This document shows positions 1-7,451 of a stretch of 32,669 nt of DNA, piece after piece (position 1 is the stretch's first letter; every line of letters begins with the position of its first letter). Source of the DNA: Bacteroidota bacterium (GTDB lineage: Bacteria; Bacteroidota; Bacteroidia; Flavobacteriales; Flavobacteriaceae); the NCBI GenBank assembly GCA_023434025.1, contig JAEYTL010000006.1, positions 1 through 32,669 on the forward strand, read 5' to 3'. Under the pieces are notes generated by a model. The model saw only the letters and a program-made list of their open reading frames with translations. It made no database searches and was not told where the DNA came from. The translations under genes were made by a program, and so were the position numbers.

Positions 1-1625
1 CCATTACTTGTAGCCGTACCAACTACCCATTTGTTTACAAAATTTCCGTTTACAAATGACCAACCGTGTTCTGCTTCAAAATCTTCAAAATAATTCAAAT
101 TCACAGGAATCTGTGTTGTAGTGAAAGCATAAGGCCCTGCCCACACACTAAATGTTCCGTCTCCACAATCTCTTCTTACCCAATATTGATATGATGTAGA
201 AGGATTTATTGGCGTACCGTTAAAAAGCGAATCAACAGTTACACCACTAAAATCATTTGTTTGAATTCCATCAACAGTTGGAATCGCTGCTCCTGCAACT
301 TGAACAACATATTCCCAGGAAGAAGCTCCATTTGCATCCCAACTTAAAACAGCTGATGCTTCGGCAGGAACTGCTCCCAAGTTTGTTGGCGGGGGACAAT
401 TAACCCTTTGCAAAGTCAGGCTATAAGGAAACGAAATAGGAGACCCGTTTGATGAAATTAAAATGTAATAAGTCTGTCCCGACACAACCGGTAAATCAAT
501 CACACGGGGTGTTCCGTTAGTATTAGCCACACCCGCAATACAGCTTACGCCAATATTGGCACAACTGTTGTAAACAAAAACACCAGTGTTATTTCCTGTT
601 GGTGTCATTGTTATATTTACAACACCGTCAAAATCGGCGGTGTAACTATAATAAACATCATTCCCATTCAGGTAACTCCCTGTAGTTCCACAACCTGAAG
701 AACCCGGAGAACCTATCGCCCCACCCGAATAAAACGAAGTGTTATCAGATACAGTATAAGGCAAGCTATTAATTAATATAGGTGCTGTACAGGCATTTCC
801 CGGAGTAACGGTTGTAAAGTTTAACGATCTTACCCACTCACTAGTAAGTTCTGTACATTTTGCACGAACATAAACCGCATATTCCGTACCTGGTAAAAGC
901 CCCTGTGCCAGATAAGTTGTTTCAGGACCAACTTCAACCCCAACTCCTGTTGGAGTGCCCGGTAACTGCACCACTTCTACTTCAAAAAGACTTGCATTGC
1001 CCGGATTTTCCCAGGTTACTGTTGCTTCATTCTGAGTAGTTCCTCCCACGACTACATTGTCCGGATTTATACATCTTTCAGCCAGTTTTATATCATCTAA
1101 AATCCAGTTATCACCCGTTATTCCTGCTGTTTGGTTAACTGTTACGACAAATGCAATGTATATTTCAAATCCGGCAAAACCACTCAGGTCAAGGGTTTTA
1201 ACTTCACACTGATTAAAAGCAGTATTTAACTCTGTGTCTGTCCATTGCTGAAGAGTAAAAAAAGTCGACAAGTTAGTCTGTGACTGAGCCGAAACCTTTA
1301 CTTGTAACAACGTATTATCTGCTGCTCCAGACGTTAGTCGGGATATAAAAGACAACTGTCCGTTTTCAGGCACTGTGACCAAATCGGTAACAAGCCACCC
1401 TTCCCTTACTGTTCCGGCTCCGGAATTTTGTCTGCCACCAAAGAACGCAGATGTTGTTCCCTCACATACGGGATCTGTAATTGTGGTCCAAATATTGGTA
1501 CCGGCTCCGTTGTTAATAACCGCCCATCCCGGTGGTATCCCGCTCTCAAAATTTTGAGGAAGCTGTGAATACGCAACCGTTCCTGTCAGTATAAACAACA
1601 GTAATAGTAATGTAATTCTTTTCAT
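1..1625 (-). CDS. Large exported multidomain (anchor-J / fibronectin III) protein, N-terminal part
   Basis: The frame is open from the ATG at 1623-1625 to the window edge (about 541 residues), so the C-terminus is missing. It starts with a signal peptide (MKRITLLLLLFILTGTVAYS). A choice-of-anchor-J-like domain follows (about residues 20-190; FESGIPPGW near its start and DNWILDDIKL near its end). Next come a fibronectin III-like domain (about 195-285; ATVTWENPGNASLFEVEV), a beta-rich pre-peptidase-like domain (about 290-400) and a second fibronectin III-like domain (about 405-500). A second anchor-J domain appears to begin at FEDFEAEHGWSFVNG. Proteins of this build in flavobacteria are normally exported and end in a type IX secretion sorting domain; that end would lie outside the window, so T9SS export is inference. 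Role is probably adhesion or polymer binding, but no catalytic motif is visible. Confidence 0.8.
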   Translation of the reverse strand, partial: MKRITLLLLLFILTGTVAYSQLPQNFESGIPPGWAVINNGAGTNIWTTITDPVCEGTTSAFFGGRQNSGAGTVREGWLVTDLVTVPENGQLSFISRLTSGAADNTLLQVKVSAQSQTNLSTFFTLQQWTDTELNTAFNQCEVKTLDLSGFAGFEIYIAFVVTVNQTAGITGDNWILDDIKLAERCINPDNVVVGGTTQNEATVTWENPGNASLFEVEVVQLPGTPTGVGVEVGPETTYLAQGLLPGTEYAVYVRAKCTELTSEWVRSLNFTTVTPGNACTAPILINSLPYTVSDNTSFYSGGAIGSPGSSGCGTTGSYLNGNDVYYSYTADFDGVVNITMTPTGNNTGVFVYNSCANIGVSCIAGVANTNGTPRVIDLPVVSGQTYYILISSNGSPISFPYSLTLQRVNCPPPTNLGAVPAEASAVLSWDANGASSWEYVVQVAGAAIPTVDGIQTNDFSGVTVDSLFNGTPINPSTSYQYWVRRDCGDGTFSVWAGPYAFTTTQIPVNLNYFEDFEAEHGWSFVNGNFVNKWVVGTATSN

Positions 1626-1677
1626 AAAATGAAAGTTTAGGTTGTTTTGAAATTTTTTCTTTGTAGGTTTAGAGAGC

Positions 1678-1685
1678 CAAATTTA
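1678..1685 (-). promoter_or_regulatory. Candidate -7 element for the exported adhesin-like gene
   Basis: The minus strand reads TAAATTTG, an exact match to the Bacteroidota -7 pattern TAnnTTTG, 52 bases upstream of the ATG at 1625. I see no clear -33 TTG at the right distance, so this is a motif-only call. Confidence 0.4.
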
Positions 1686-1766
1686 ACAAAAATTAAGAAT
1701 TACATAACATTATTTTGATTTTTAACTAAATTATTCAACAAATTTATTCGTTTTGTTTTTCCGCTT

Positions 1767-1799
1767 TTGTTAGAAAAGCAATTGAATTGCTTAATTTTG
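1767..1799 (+). promoter_or_regulatory. Candidate promoter of hflX
   Basis: TTG at 1767-1769 and TAATTTTG at 1792-1799 are separated by 22 bases and match the Bacteroidota promoter pattern (TTG, about 17-23 bases, TAnnTTTG). Transcription would start about 12 bases before the hflX ATG, giving a very short leader. Confidence 0.6.
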
Positions 1800-1817
1800 C
1801 AAGACATTTAATCATCT

Positions 1818-3041
1818 ATGTTAGAAAAAGAAAAAATAAGTTTCGAAAAAACGGTTATTGTAGGAATTGTTACAAAAGAACAAGATGAGTCTAAATTGAA
1901 TGAATATTTAGATGAGTTGGAATTTCTGACATTTACTGCTGGCGGTGAAGTGATTAAACGTTTCTGGCAAAAATTAGAAAAACCAAACCCTAAAACGTTT
2001 GTGGGAACGGGTAAAATGGAAGAAATTCACCACTACATCAGAGAAAATGATGTTTCAACCGTGATTTTTGACGATGAACTATCTCCTGCCCAGCAAAAAA
2101 ATATCACCAAAATTTTAGATTGTAAAGTGCTGGACAGAACCAACCTGATATTGGATATTTTTGCTCAACGTGCCGAAACCTCTTATGCCAGAACACAAGT
2201 AGAATTGGCTCAATGTCAATATTTACTGCCCAGACTATCAGGAATGTGGACGCACCTGGAACGTCAACGGGGCGGAATCGGGATGCGGGGCCCGGGTGAA
2301 ACGGAAATTGAAACCGACAGGCGAATTGTGCGTGACCGCATTGCTTTGCTGAAAGATAAAATCAAAACAATTGACAAACAAATGGCGGTGCAACGCAGTA
2401 ATCGCGGTGCAATGGTTCGTGTAGCTCTGGTAGGTTACACCAACGTGGGAAAATCGACATTGATGAATGCCGTTGGGAAAAGCGATGTTTTTGTAGAAAA
2501 CAAACTGTTTGCTACACTGGATACAACGGTTCGAAAAGTGGTCATTAAAAATTTGCCTTTTTTACTTTCTGATACAGTGGGTTTTATCCGAAAATTGCCG
2601 ACACAGTTGGTAGAATCGTTTAAAAGTACGCTCGACGAAGTGCGTGAAGCCGATTTATTGCTTCATGTGGTCGATATTTCGCATCCGGATTTTGAAGATC
2701 ATATTGCTTCGGTGAATCAGATTTTGCAGGATATTAAAAGTGCAGATAAGCACACAATTATGGTTTTTAACAAGATTGATGCATACAAACCGGCTCATTT
2801 TGATGCCGATGATTTGATGATTGAAAAAACCACCAAACATTATTCGTTGGACGAATGGAAAGCAACCTGGATGAGCAATGTGGGTGAAAATAATACTCTA
2901 TTTATTTCAGCCACGAATAAAGAGAATTTTGAAGAGTTTAGAGAGAAGGTCTATGAAGCTGTTCGAGAAATTCACGTGACTCGTTTTCCATACAATAAAT
3001 TTCTGTATCCGGATTATAAGGATGCTGTGGAAGAGGAATAG
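1818..3041 (+). CDS. hflX: GTPase HflX (ribosome-splitting/rescue factor)
   Basis: 407 residues, within the usual size range for HflX. The N-terminal nucleotide-binding domain (about 1-195) contains FVGTGKMEEI and the conserved RGPGETEIETDRR stretch near 157-169. The GTPase domain has G1 GYTNVGKS (206-213), the G2 threonine region near FATLDTT (231-237), G3 DTVGF (252-256) and G4 NKID (318-321). HflX proteins bind the 50S subunit and split stalled or stress-inactivated 70S ribosomes using GTP. The gene stands alone between two minus-strand genes, with its own candidate promoter and a terminator at 3208-3241. Start ATG is supported by the promoter 12-50 bases upstream and by alignment of the N-terminal domain. 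Confidence 0.97.
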   Translation: MLEKEKISFEKTVIVGIVTKEQDESKLNEYLDELEFLTFTAGGEVIKRFWQKLEKPNPKTFVGTGKMEEIHHYIRENDVSTVIFDDELSPAQQKNITKILDCKVLDRTNLILDIFAQRAETSYARTQVELAQCQYLLPRLSGMWTHLERQRGGIGMRGPGETEIETDRRIVRDRIALLKDKIKTIDKQMAVQRSNRGAMVRVALVGYTNVGKSTLMNAVGKSDVFVENKLFATLDTTVRKVVIKNLPFLLSDTVGFIRKLPTQLVESFKSTLDEVREADLLLHVVDISHPDFEDHIASVNQILQDIKSADKHTIMVFNKIDAYKPAHFDADDLMIEKTTKHYSLDEWKATWMSNVGENNTLFISATNKENFEEFREKVYEAVREIHVTRFPYNKFLYPDYKDAVEEE

Positions 3042-3200
3042 CATTTAGCACAGACTGCGACAGGGATTATAGTGGAAAGCTTTTTTGATTTTTTTTGCAC
3101 AAATGCCAGAGCGAGGAAGCGACCAACGGAAGCTCCCGCAGCCTGAGCAGTTGTTGAAAAAAATCGAAAAACTTGGAACGGAAAGCCCGGCCGTTCGCCC
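3042..3200. other. Non-coding intergenic element after hflX, possible dispersed repeat
   Basis: This stretch between the hflX stop and the terminator is richer in G and C than the intergenic DNA around it. It holds two similar blocks, AGTGGAAAGC (3071-3080) and GAACGGAAAGC (3176-3186), separated by an A/T-run-bounded insert. From memory, similar blocks ('...gcgacagggat...ggaaagc...cccgg...') recur between genes in flavobacterial genomes, but I cannot check this here. Translations of both strands look like noise. It could be a dispersed repeat, a structured RNA, or a transcript-end element of hflX. Confidence 0.35.
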
Positions 3201-3207
3201 AAAAATA

Positions 3208-3241
3208 AAAATGGCTCTTTACGTGTTGAAAGAGCCATTTT
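3208..3241. terminator. Bidirectional intrinsic terminator between hflX and the DUF3078 gene
   Basis: Perfect 13-base inverted repeat AAAATGGCTCTTT (3208-3220) / AAAGAGCCATTTT (3229-3241) with an 8-base loop. It has A-runs on the left and T-runs on the right, so it works in both directions. It sits between two convergent genes. Confidence 0.88.
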
Positions 3242-3258
3242 TATGGGTTTATTTGAAA

Positions 3259-4176
3259 TTAAAAACCGTAATTCACACCTACACCTAACACCTGACGGGT
3301 TTGGAAACCGCGAAAGGCATTGTCGTCATAAATGGTTTGAAACGACAAGTTGGTAGATAAGAATTTGTTGATGGTCATCACGATGTTTAACTGATAGTCA
3401 ACATCTACGTTTTGAGGATCTTCTAAATAGTTGGAATACAGGTTCAGAATATTCTCGGCTGATACGTTTTCAAATAAATTGAATTTATAGTACGCCGCTG
3501 CGTAGAAACCCAGTTCATATCGCATGGATTTGTTAGCATCAACTCCAAAATAAGTTCCGTCAACATAGCCCGGAACCGAAGTATAATCTTTGTCAACAAA
3601 CGTAAATTTTGAGGATAATGGGGCTAAGTTGAATTTTAGATTATCGTTTTTCTTCCACATCATACCCGGACCAAATGTCAGGTAACCCGGCGACATAAAG
3701 TTGGTGTTTTCGGTTCTTTGTTCTACTCCGTCCACATTAGAATAGACAAAACCTTTTGTGAACTGTGTTCTGAAATTTAAAAAAGCTGAATAATACCAAT
3801 ACCCGCCTGCTTTTTTCCCTGCAAGAGAGTTAAACTCAAAACGATCATCGGTTTTCTTTTCAAATTCAGCGTTTTTGGTTTTCACGATACCATAGGAAGC
3901 AATTACTTTGTTATCCCATGACCAGTCGTCACTTTTGTAATTGAAATCATAATTGAGTCCGAGATTTCCTGAAATATTGTTCTCACCACCGGCAACCCAA
4001 TTGTCAAATGTGGATTGATTAAACAGAAAGGAAATATTCCCTTTTCTAACCCAGCCTTTGGTTCGTGTAGTGTCGTTTACCGCATTTACTACTTTTTCAA
4101 CGCTTTTTGCCACTTCTTGCTGAGCTGAAACCTGCAGTCCAAGCACCAAACTTAGTGCAATTACTATTTTTTTCAT
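3259..4176 (-). CDS. DUF3078 family exported protein, probably outer membrane
   Basis: I chose the ATG at 4174-4176 (MKKIVIALSLVLGLQVSA), which gives 305 residues with a clean signal peptide; a longer reading frame exists upstream but would bury that signal. The mature part is rich in alternating hydrophobic/aromatic beta strands (YDFNYKSDDWSWDNKVIAS, YSAFLNFRTQF), has the DUF3078-typical N-terminal WVRKGNISFLFNQSTFDNW, and ends in a beta strand with a C-terminal aromatic (GVGVNYGF). This fits an outer-membrane beta-barrel. Function is unknown for the family. It has its own candidate promoter, so it need not be co-transcribed with the upstream DUF2480 gene. Confidence 0.85.
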   Translation of the reverse strand: MKKIVIALSLVLGLQVSAQQEVAKSVEKVVNAVNDTTRTKGWVRKGNISFLFNQSTFDNWVAGGENNISGNLGLNYDFNYKSDDWSWDNKVIASYGIVKTKNAEFEKKTDDRFEFNSLAGKKAGGYWYYSAFLNFRTQFTKGFVYSNVDGVEQRTENTNFMSPGYLTFGPGMMWKKNDNLKFNLAPLSSKFTFVDKDYTSVPGYVDGTYFGVDANKSMRYELGFYAAAYYKFNLFENVSAENILNLYSNYLEDPQNVDVDYQLNIVMTINKFLSTNLSFQTIYDDNAFRGFQTRQVLGVGVNYGF

Positions 4177-4203
4177 CCTTTTTAATTTTGAGGTTTTGAA
4201 AGG

Positions 4204-4233
4204 CAAAGTTAGCAATTGTTCTAAAATTAACAA
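4204..4233 (-). promoter_or_regulatory. Candidate promoter of the DUF3078 gene
   Basis: On the minus strand TTG (4231-4233) is followed after 19 bases by TAACTTTG (4204-4211), an exact fit to the Bacteroidota -33/-7 pattern. The position also supports the start at 4176, because the longer frame begins upstream of the promoter. Confidence 0.65.
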
Positions 4234-4266
4234 TTTTATCTTAATAAAGACTTTGAATTTCCAGGT

Positions 4267-4773
4267 TTATTTTGGAGCTTTATATAATGGAACCGCTGAA
4301 CAAGCTTCGCCAAACATGATGCTTTTGGCTACTTTTTGCAGATGTTGAACAGCAAAAACATAAGCTGTTTCCGGAACCGGTTTTTGGGAGCATCCTTTCA
4401 GGATAACCGGTTTTCCCAGATAAACGGAATAATCGATCTGGTTTAGTATTTCGTTATATAAAACCGTGTCGATTTCTTCTTTTTTGCCTAAAATAATTTT
4501 TTTAGCAAACGGTTGAAGATGAGTAGTAACCAAAATAGTTGCCCAGGCCGGCAAAATAGCATCGGTAGAGCAATGAATCGCCACAAAATGGTTTTGATAT
4601 TGCGACCAATCGTGATTTTTTAATGTTTCGCGGAAGTTTTTTTCTTTTAACAAAAATCCATCTTCGAGCCATTGAGCAATATCAATTTGTGTTCGATTTC
4701 CGGAAGGATAATAATCTTCTAAATCGAACACTGCGAGTGATGAATTGGCAACTTTGTTGATGATTTCGTTCAT
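4267..4773 (-). CDS. DUF2480 family protein
   Basis: 168 residues, no signal peptide or membrane segment, so cytoplasmic. It matches what I know of the Bacteroidota-restricted DUF2480 family: N-terminal VFDLEDYYP, central WSQYQNHFVAIHCSTDAILPAW and a conserved C-terminal region with KGCSQKPVPETAY. Function is unknown. In flavobacteria it is commonly found beside SUF genes, as here, where it follows sufT after a hairpin-bearing gap of 82 bases. That suggests a link to iron-sulfur metabolism, but no catalytic motif is evident. Two cysteines (in HCSTD and KGCSQ) are the obvious candidates for metal or sulfur chemistry. Confidence 0.8.
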   Translation of the reverse strand: MNEIINKVANSSLAVFDLEDYYPSGNRTQIDIAQWLEDGFLLKEKNFRETLKNHDWSQYQNHFVAIHCSTDAILPAWATILVTTHLQPFAKKIILGKKEEIDTVLYNEILNQIDYSVYLGKPVILKGCSQKPVPETAYVFAVQHLQKVAKSIMFGEACSAVPLYKAPK

Positions 4774-4780
4774 GGTAATA

Positions 4781-4848
4781 AGTTTTCAGTCGCAGTTTTC
4801 AGTCGCAGTTTTCAGATTCTAGTTACTGAAAACTGCGACTGAAAACTG
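4781..4848. repeat. 13-base tandem unit with 23-bp perfect inverted repeat, sufT/DUF2480 junction
   Basis: The 13-base unit AGTTTTCAGTCGC occurs at 4781-4793 and 4794-4806, followed by a partial third copy. Bases 4793-4815 pair perfectly over 23 bases with 4826-4848, with a 10-base loop. The same unit appears again at the sufC/sufD junction (10201-10265). No T-run follows the stem, so it is not a standard terminator; it may process or stabilise the mRNA, or be a mobile/dispersed repeat. Confidence 0.85.
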
Positions 4849-4855
4849 TTTACTT

Positions 4856-5179
4856 TTAAAGCATTCCCAATTCTAATTTGGCTTCTTCACTCATTAAATC
4901 TTTAGACCATGGTGGATCGAAAGTGATCTCTACCTCACAAGATTTTACCGCATCGAGCGATTTTATTTTTTCCTGTACTTCCTGAGGTAAGGTTTCTGCT
5001 ACCGGACAATTGGGCGATGTTAAGGTCATTAACACTTTTACATCGTTGTCTTCGTTGATCATGACGTCGTAGATTAATCCGAGTTCGTATATATCTACCG
5101 GTATTTCGGGGTCGTAAATTCCTTTGAGGACTTTTACGACGTTTTCGCCTAGGTTTATTTCGTCTTTATATTCTTCCAT
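4856..5179 (-). CDS. sufT: SufT / MIP18 (DUF59) iron-sulfur cluster assembly protein
   Basis: 107 residues, cytoplasmic. Family signatures are visible: YDPEIPVDIYELGLIYDV (22-39), the TSPNCPVAE motif with Cys58, and TFDPPWS (86-92). DUF59/MIP18 proteins take part in maturation or trafficking of iron-sulfur clusters; bacterial SufT is encoded in SUF loci and helps deliver clusters to apo-proteins. Here it lies 38 bases downstream of sufE on the same strand. PaaD-like and SufT-like members share the fold; the SUF context decides for SufT. Confidence 0.9.
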   Translation of the reverse strand: MEEYKDEINLGENVVKVLKGIYDPEIPVDIYELGLIYDVMINEDNDVKVLMTLTSPNCPVAETLPQEVQEKIKSLDAVKSCEVEITFDPPWSKDLMSEEAKLELGML

Positions 5180-5217
5180 TGTTTAACTTCTAAGATTTTT
5201 TGCCACTAAGTAAGTTT

Positions 5218-5640
5218 TTAACTCTTTGCCTGAAAAGCTAAAGCATATAATTTTATTTGTTTAACCATTTTTTCTAAACCATTTGATCTAGTCATTTGAA
5301 AAAAATTATTTAATCCGGCTTTTTCAATAAACGCATTTGTATCGTCTTCCAAAATGTCTTTAGGAATTTGGTTGGAATAAACTCTGATCAATAATGCAAT
5401 TATTCCTCGAGGAATTATGGCGGCGGCACTAGCTGTAAAAATAACATTCCCGTTCATTAATTCAGCATTTAACCACAAATCCGATTGACATCCTTTAATT
5501 AAATACTCTTCTGTTTTGTATTTTTCATCTATTTTTGGAAGAGACTTTCCTAAATCAATTAAATATTCTAGTTTTTCAGATTGGTCATCAAACATAGAAA
5601 ATTCATCAACGATTTCGTCTTGTATTTCTTTAATTGTCAT
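5218..5640 (-). CDS. sufE: Cysteine desulfuration protein SufE
   Basis: 140 residues. SufE accepts persulfide sulfur from SufS on a single cysteine and passes it to the SufBCD scaffold. That cysteine is Cys51 in the motif KGCQSDLWL, the same position as in the E. coli protein, and the family's C-terminal half (IIPRGIIALLIRVYS, FFQMTRSNGLEKMV) is present. The start overlaps the end of the upstream lipoprotein gene by 11 bases, so the two are translationally linked. Part of the sufS-lipoprotein-sufE-sufT run. Confidence 0.96.
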   Translation of the reverse strand: MTIKEIQDEIVDEFSMFDDQSEKLEYLIDLGKSLPKIDEKYKTEEYLIKGCQSDLWLNAELMNGNVIFTASAAAIIPRGIIALLIRVYSNQIPKDILEDDTNAFIEKAGLNNFFQMTRSNGLEKMVKQIKLYALAFQAKS

Positions 5641-6070
5641 CTTTTTCGGTTTTTACAAGCGAAACAATTTTGTTTACAAAAGCTTCAATTTCAACTGGCG
5701 GAGCATCGTGATCAAACGTTTGTGACTGGTAAACTTTTCCTTCATACACAATTCTGACATTGGCCATTGCCGCTCCGTCATAAAATCTTCTTTCAGTTGG
5801 AGCTTTATAATTTTCCAATTGATCTAAATCTAATTTCATAAACAAATCGGCCAATTCTCTCCAATCTTCTTTGGTAAGTTTGAAATCTTTGGCTTTTTCA
5901 TCTCTCTTTCTAACCATAGAGAGCGTTTCGTTTTGAATTTGAATATTAAAATAGCTTCCTCTCGAAATGGCCTGGTATTCGATGGTGGCTTTTTTCATTT
6001 CTTCTTTTTCCTTCTGGCCGCAATTTTTAGTCAAAAAAAGCGAAAGGAAAATCAGGGTAAAAACTTTCAT
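5630..6070 (-). CDS. Small predicted lipoprotein inside the suf locus
   Basis: 146 residues. The N-terminus (MKVFTLIFLSLFLTKNCGQ) has a hydrophobic stretch ending in a cysteine (Cys17) followed by Gly-Gln. This is a weak lipobox (TKNC rather than the usual LxxC), but Bacteroidota lipoboxes are relaxed. The remainder is soluble, mixed alpha/beta (LTKEDWRELADLFMKLDLDQLENY, then ANVRIVYEGKVYQSQTF). I recognise no family. It lies 12 bases after sufS and overlaps sufE by 11 bases, so it is clearly in the operon. An exported lipoprotein inside a cytoplasmic cluster-assembly operon is odd; it may simply be hitch-hiking. No metal-binding motif is evident. Confidence 0.82.
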   Translation of the reverse strand: MKVFTLIFLSLFLTKNCGQKEKEEMKKATIEYQAISRGSYFNIQIQNETLSMVRKRDEKAKDFKLTKEDWRELADLFMKLDLDQLENYKAPTERRFYDGAAMANVRIVYEGKVYQSQTFDHDAPPVEIEAFVNKIVSLVKTEKDDN

Positions 6071-6082
6071 AATCGTTGTGTT

Positions 6083-7297
6083 TTAAATCAACATTCGTTG
6101 GGCTCTTTTGACGGCTTCTACCAAGGCATCGATTTCTTCTTTGGTGTTGTAAAACGCAAACGAAGCTCTCAATGTTCCCGGAATCTGATAAAAATCCATA
6201 ATCGGTTGGGCACAATGATGTCCGGTGCGAACCGCTATACCTAATTTGTCAATTATCGTACCAACATCGTAGGGATGGATTCCGTCAAGATTAAACGAAA
6301 TTACGGAAGTTTTTTGAGATGCTGTGCCGTAAATCTTCAACCCTTCTATTTCCAGTAATCGTTTAGTTCCGTATTCAAGTAATTCGTGTTCGTAGGCGGC
6401 AATATCCCCAAAACCAATTTCATTGAGGTAATCAATGGCGGTTCCGAGTACAATTCCACCTGCAATATTGGGTGTTCCCGCTTCAAATTTATGTGGCAAT
6501 CCGGCATACGTGGTTTTTTCAAACGTAACGGTGGCAATCATTTCACCACCACCCTGATAGGGTGGTAATTTGTTGAGCCAGGCTTCTTTTCCGTATAAAA
6601 TCCCGGTTCCGGTAGGGCCACAAACTTTATGTCCGGAAAACACATAAAAATCACAATCCAATTCCTGAACATCGGGTTTAAGATGCGGTGCTGCCTGTGC
6701 TCCGTCAATTAAAACAGCCGCACCTGCTTCATGAGCTTTTTCAATCATCCATTGGATAGGATTGATGGTGCCCAATGCATTGGAAATATGATTTACAGTT
6801 ACCATTTTAGTTTTATCCGACAATAAACGTTCGTACTCGGAAAGGATTAATTCTCCCTTGTCATTCATTGGAATGACAACCAATTTCGCTCCGGTTTTTT
6901 CACACAACATTTGCCAAGGAACAATATTACTGTGATGTTCTAAGGCGGAAACCATCACCTCATCATCTGATTTCAGTAAACTTGCAAAACCATTGACAAC
7001 CAAATTAATGCCGTGCGTAGTTCCGGAAGTAAAAAGCACTTCGTGATTAAATTTGGCGTTGATATGCTGTTGAATTTTTATACGGGATGCTTCGTATGCA
7101 TCGGTTGCCAGCTGACTCAAGGTATGCACACCACGATGAATATTAGCGTTAATTTCTTTATAGTAATTGGCTTCGGCATCAATCACCACCTGCGGTTTTT
7201 GCGAAGTGGCCGCATTATCGAAATAAACGAGCGGTTTTCCGTTTACGGTTTGATTAAGTATCGGGAAATCGGCTCTTATCTTTTGAATATCAATCAT
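6083..7297 (-). CDS. sufS: Cysteine desulfurase SufS
   Basis: 404 residues, the normal length. This PLP enzyme converts cysteine to alanine and keeps the sulfur as a persulfide for SufE. Visible residues: N-terminal substrate-cofactor region YFDNAATSQKP, His121 in ALEHHSNIVPW, the PLP lysine Lys224 in FSGHK, and the persulfide Cys362 in RTGHHCAQP. The RxGHHCA form is that of group II (SufS) enzymes rather than IscS. First gene of the downstream suf unit, with a candidate promoter at 7322-7329, separated from the sufABCD-type unit by a serine hydrolase gene on the other strand. Confidence 0.98.
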   Translation of the reverse strand: MIDIQKIRADFPILNQTVNGKPLVYFDNAATSQKPQVVIDAEANYYKEINANIHRGVHTLSQLATDAYEASRIKIQQHINAKFNHEVLFTSGTTHGINLVVNGFASLLKSDDEVMVSALEHHSNIVPWQMLCEKTGAKLVVIPMNDKGELILSEYERLLSDKTKMVTVNHISNALGTINPIQWMIEKAHEAGAAVLIDGAQAAPHLKPDVQELDCDFYVFSGHKVCGPTGTGILYGKEAWLNKLPPYQGGGEMIATVTFEKTTYAGLPHKFEAGTPNIAGGIVLGTAIDYLNEIGFGDIAAYEHELLEYGTKRLLEIEGLKIYGTASQKTSVISFNLDGIHPYDVGTIIDKLGIAVRTGHHCAQPIMDFYQIPGTLRASFAFYNTKEEIDALVEAVKRAQRMLI

Positions 7298-7321
7298 TTT
7301 TATTTAGAAAAATTCTAAATA

Positions 7322-7329
7322 CAAAAGTA
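7322..7329 (-). promoter_or_regulatory. Candidate -7 element for the sufS unit
   Basis: Minus strand reads TACTTTTG, an exact TAnnTTTG match, 25 bases upstream of the sufS ATG. No convincing -33 TTG. A promoter is needed here because the upstream gene is divergent. Confidence 0.5.
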
Positions 7330-7367
7330 GTAAAAAAGGAACTCGTATTAGCCACGAATTCACTAAT

Positions 7368-7400
7368 TTTTAAGAATTGCATCAGCTGAAATTCTTAAAA
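7368..7400. repeat. 11-bp inverted repeat in the sufS/serine hydrolase divergent region
   Basis: TTTTAAGAATT (7368-7378) and AATTCTTAAAA (7390-7400) are perfect reverse complements with an 11-base spacer. Being between divergent genes it cannot be a terminator of either, so it is either an operator or a chance AT-rich repeat. Confidence 0.45.
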
Positions 7401-7451
7401 CCTCATTTTTATTTCTTATAATTTTATACATTGCATCAAATAAAAATTCAA

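Noticed and set aside
3014..3288. Open frames on both strands over the post-hflX element
   Set aside because: They run through the terminator hairpin and have no recognisable domain, and both strands are open over the same stretch, which points to chance.
4781..4848. Tandem 13-base units as a CRISPR array
   Set aside because: Units are directly adjacent with no unique spacers and form one long hairpin.
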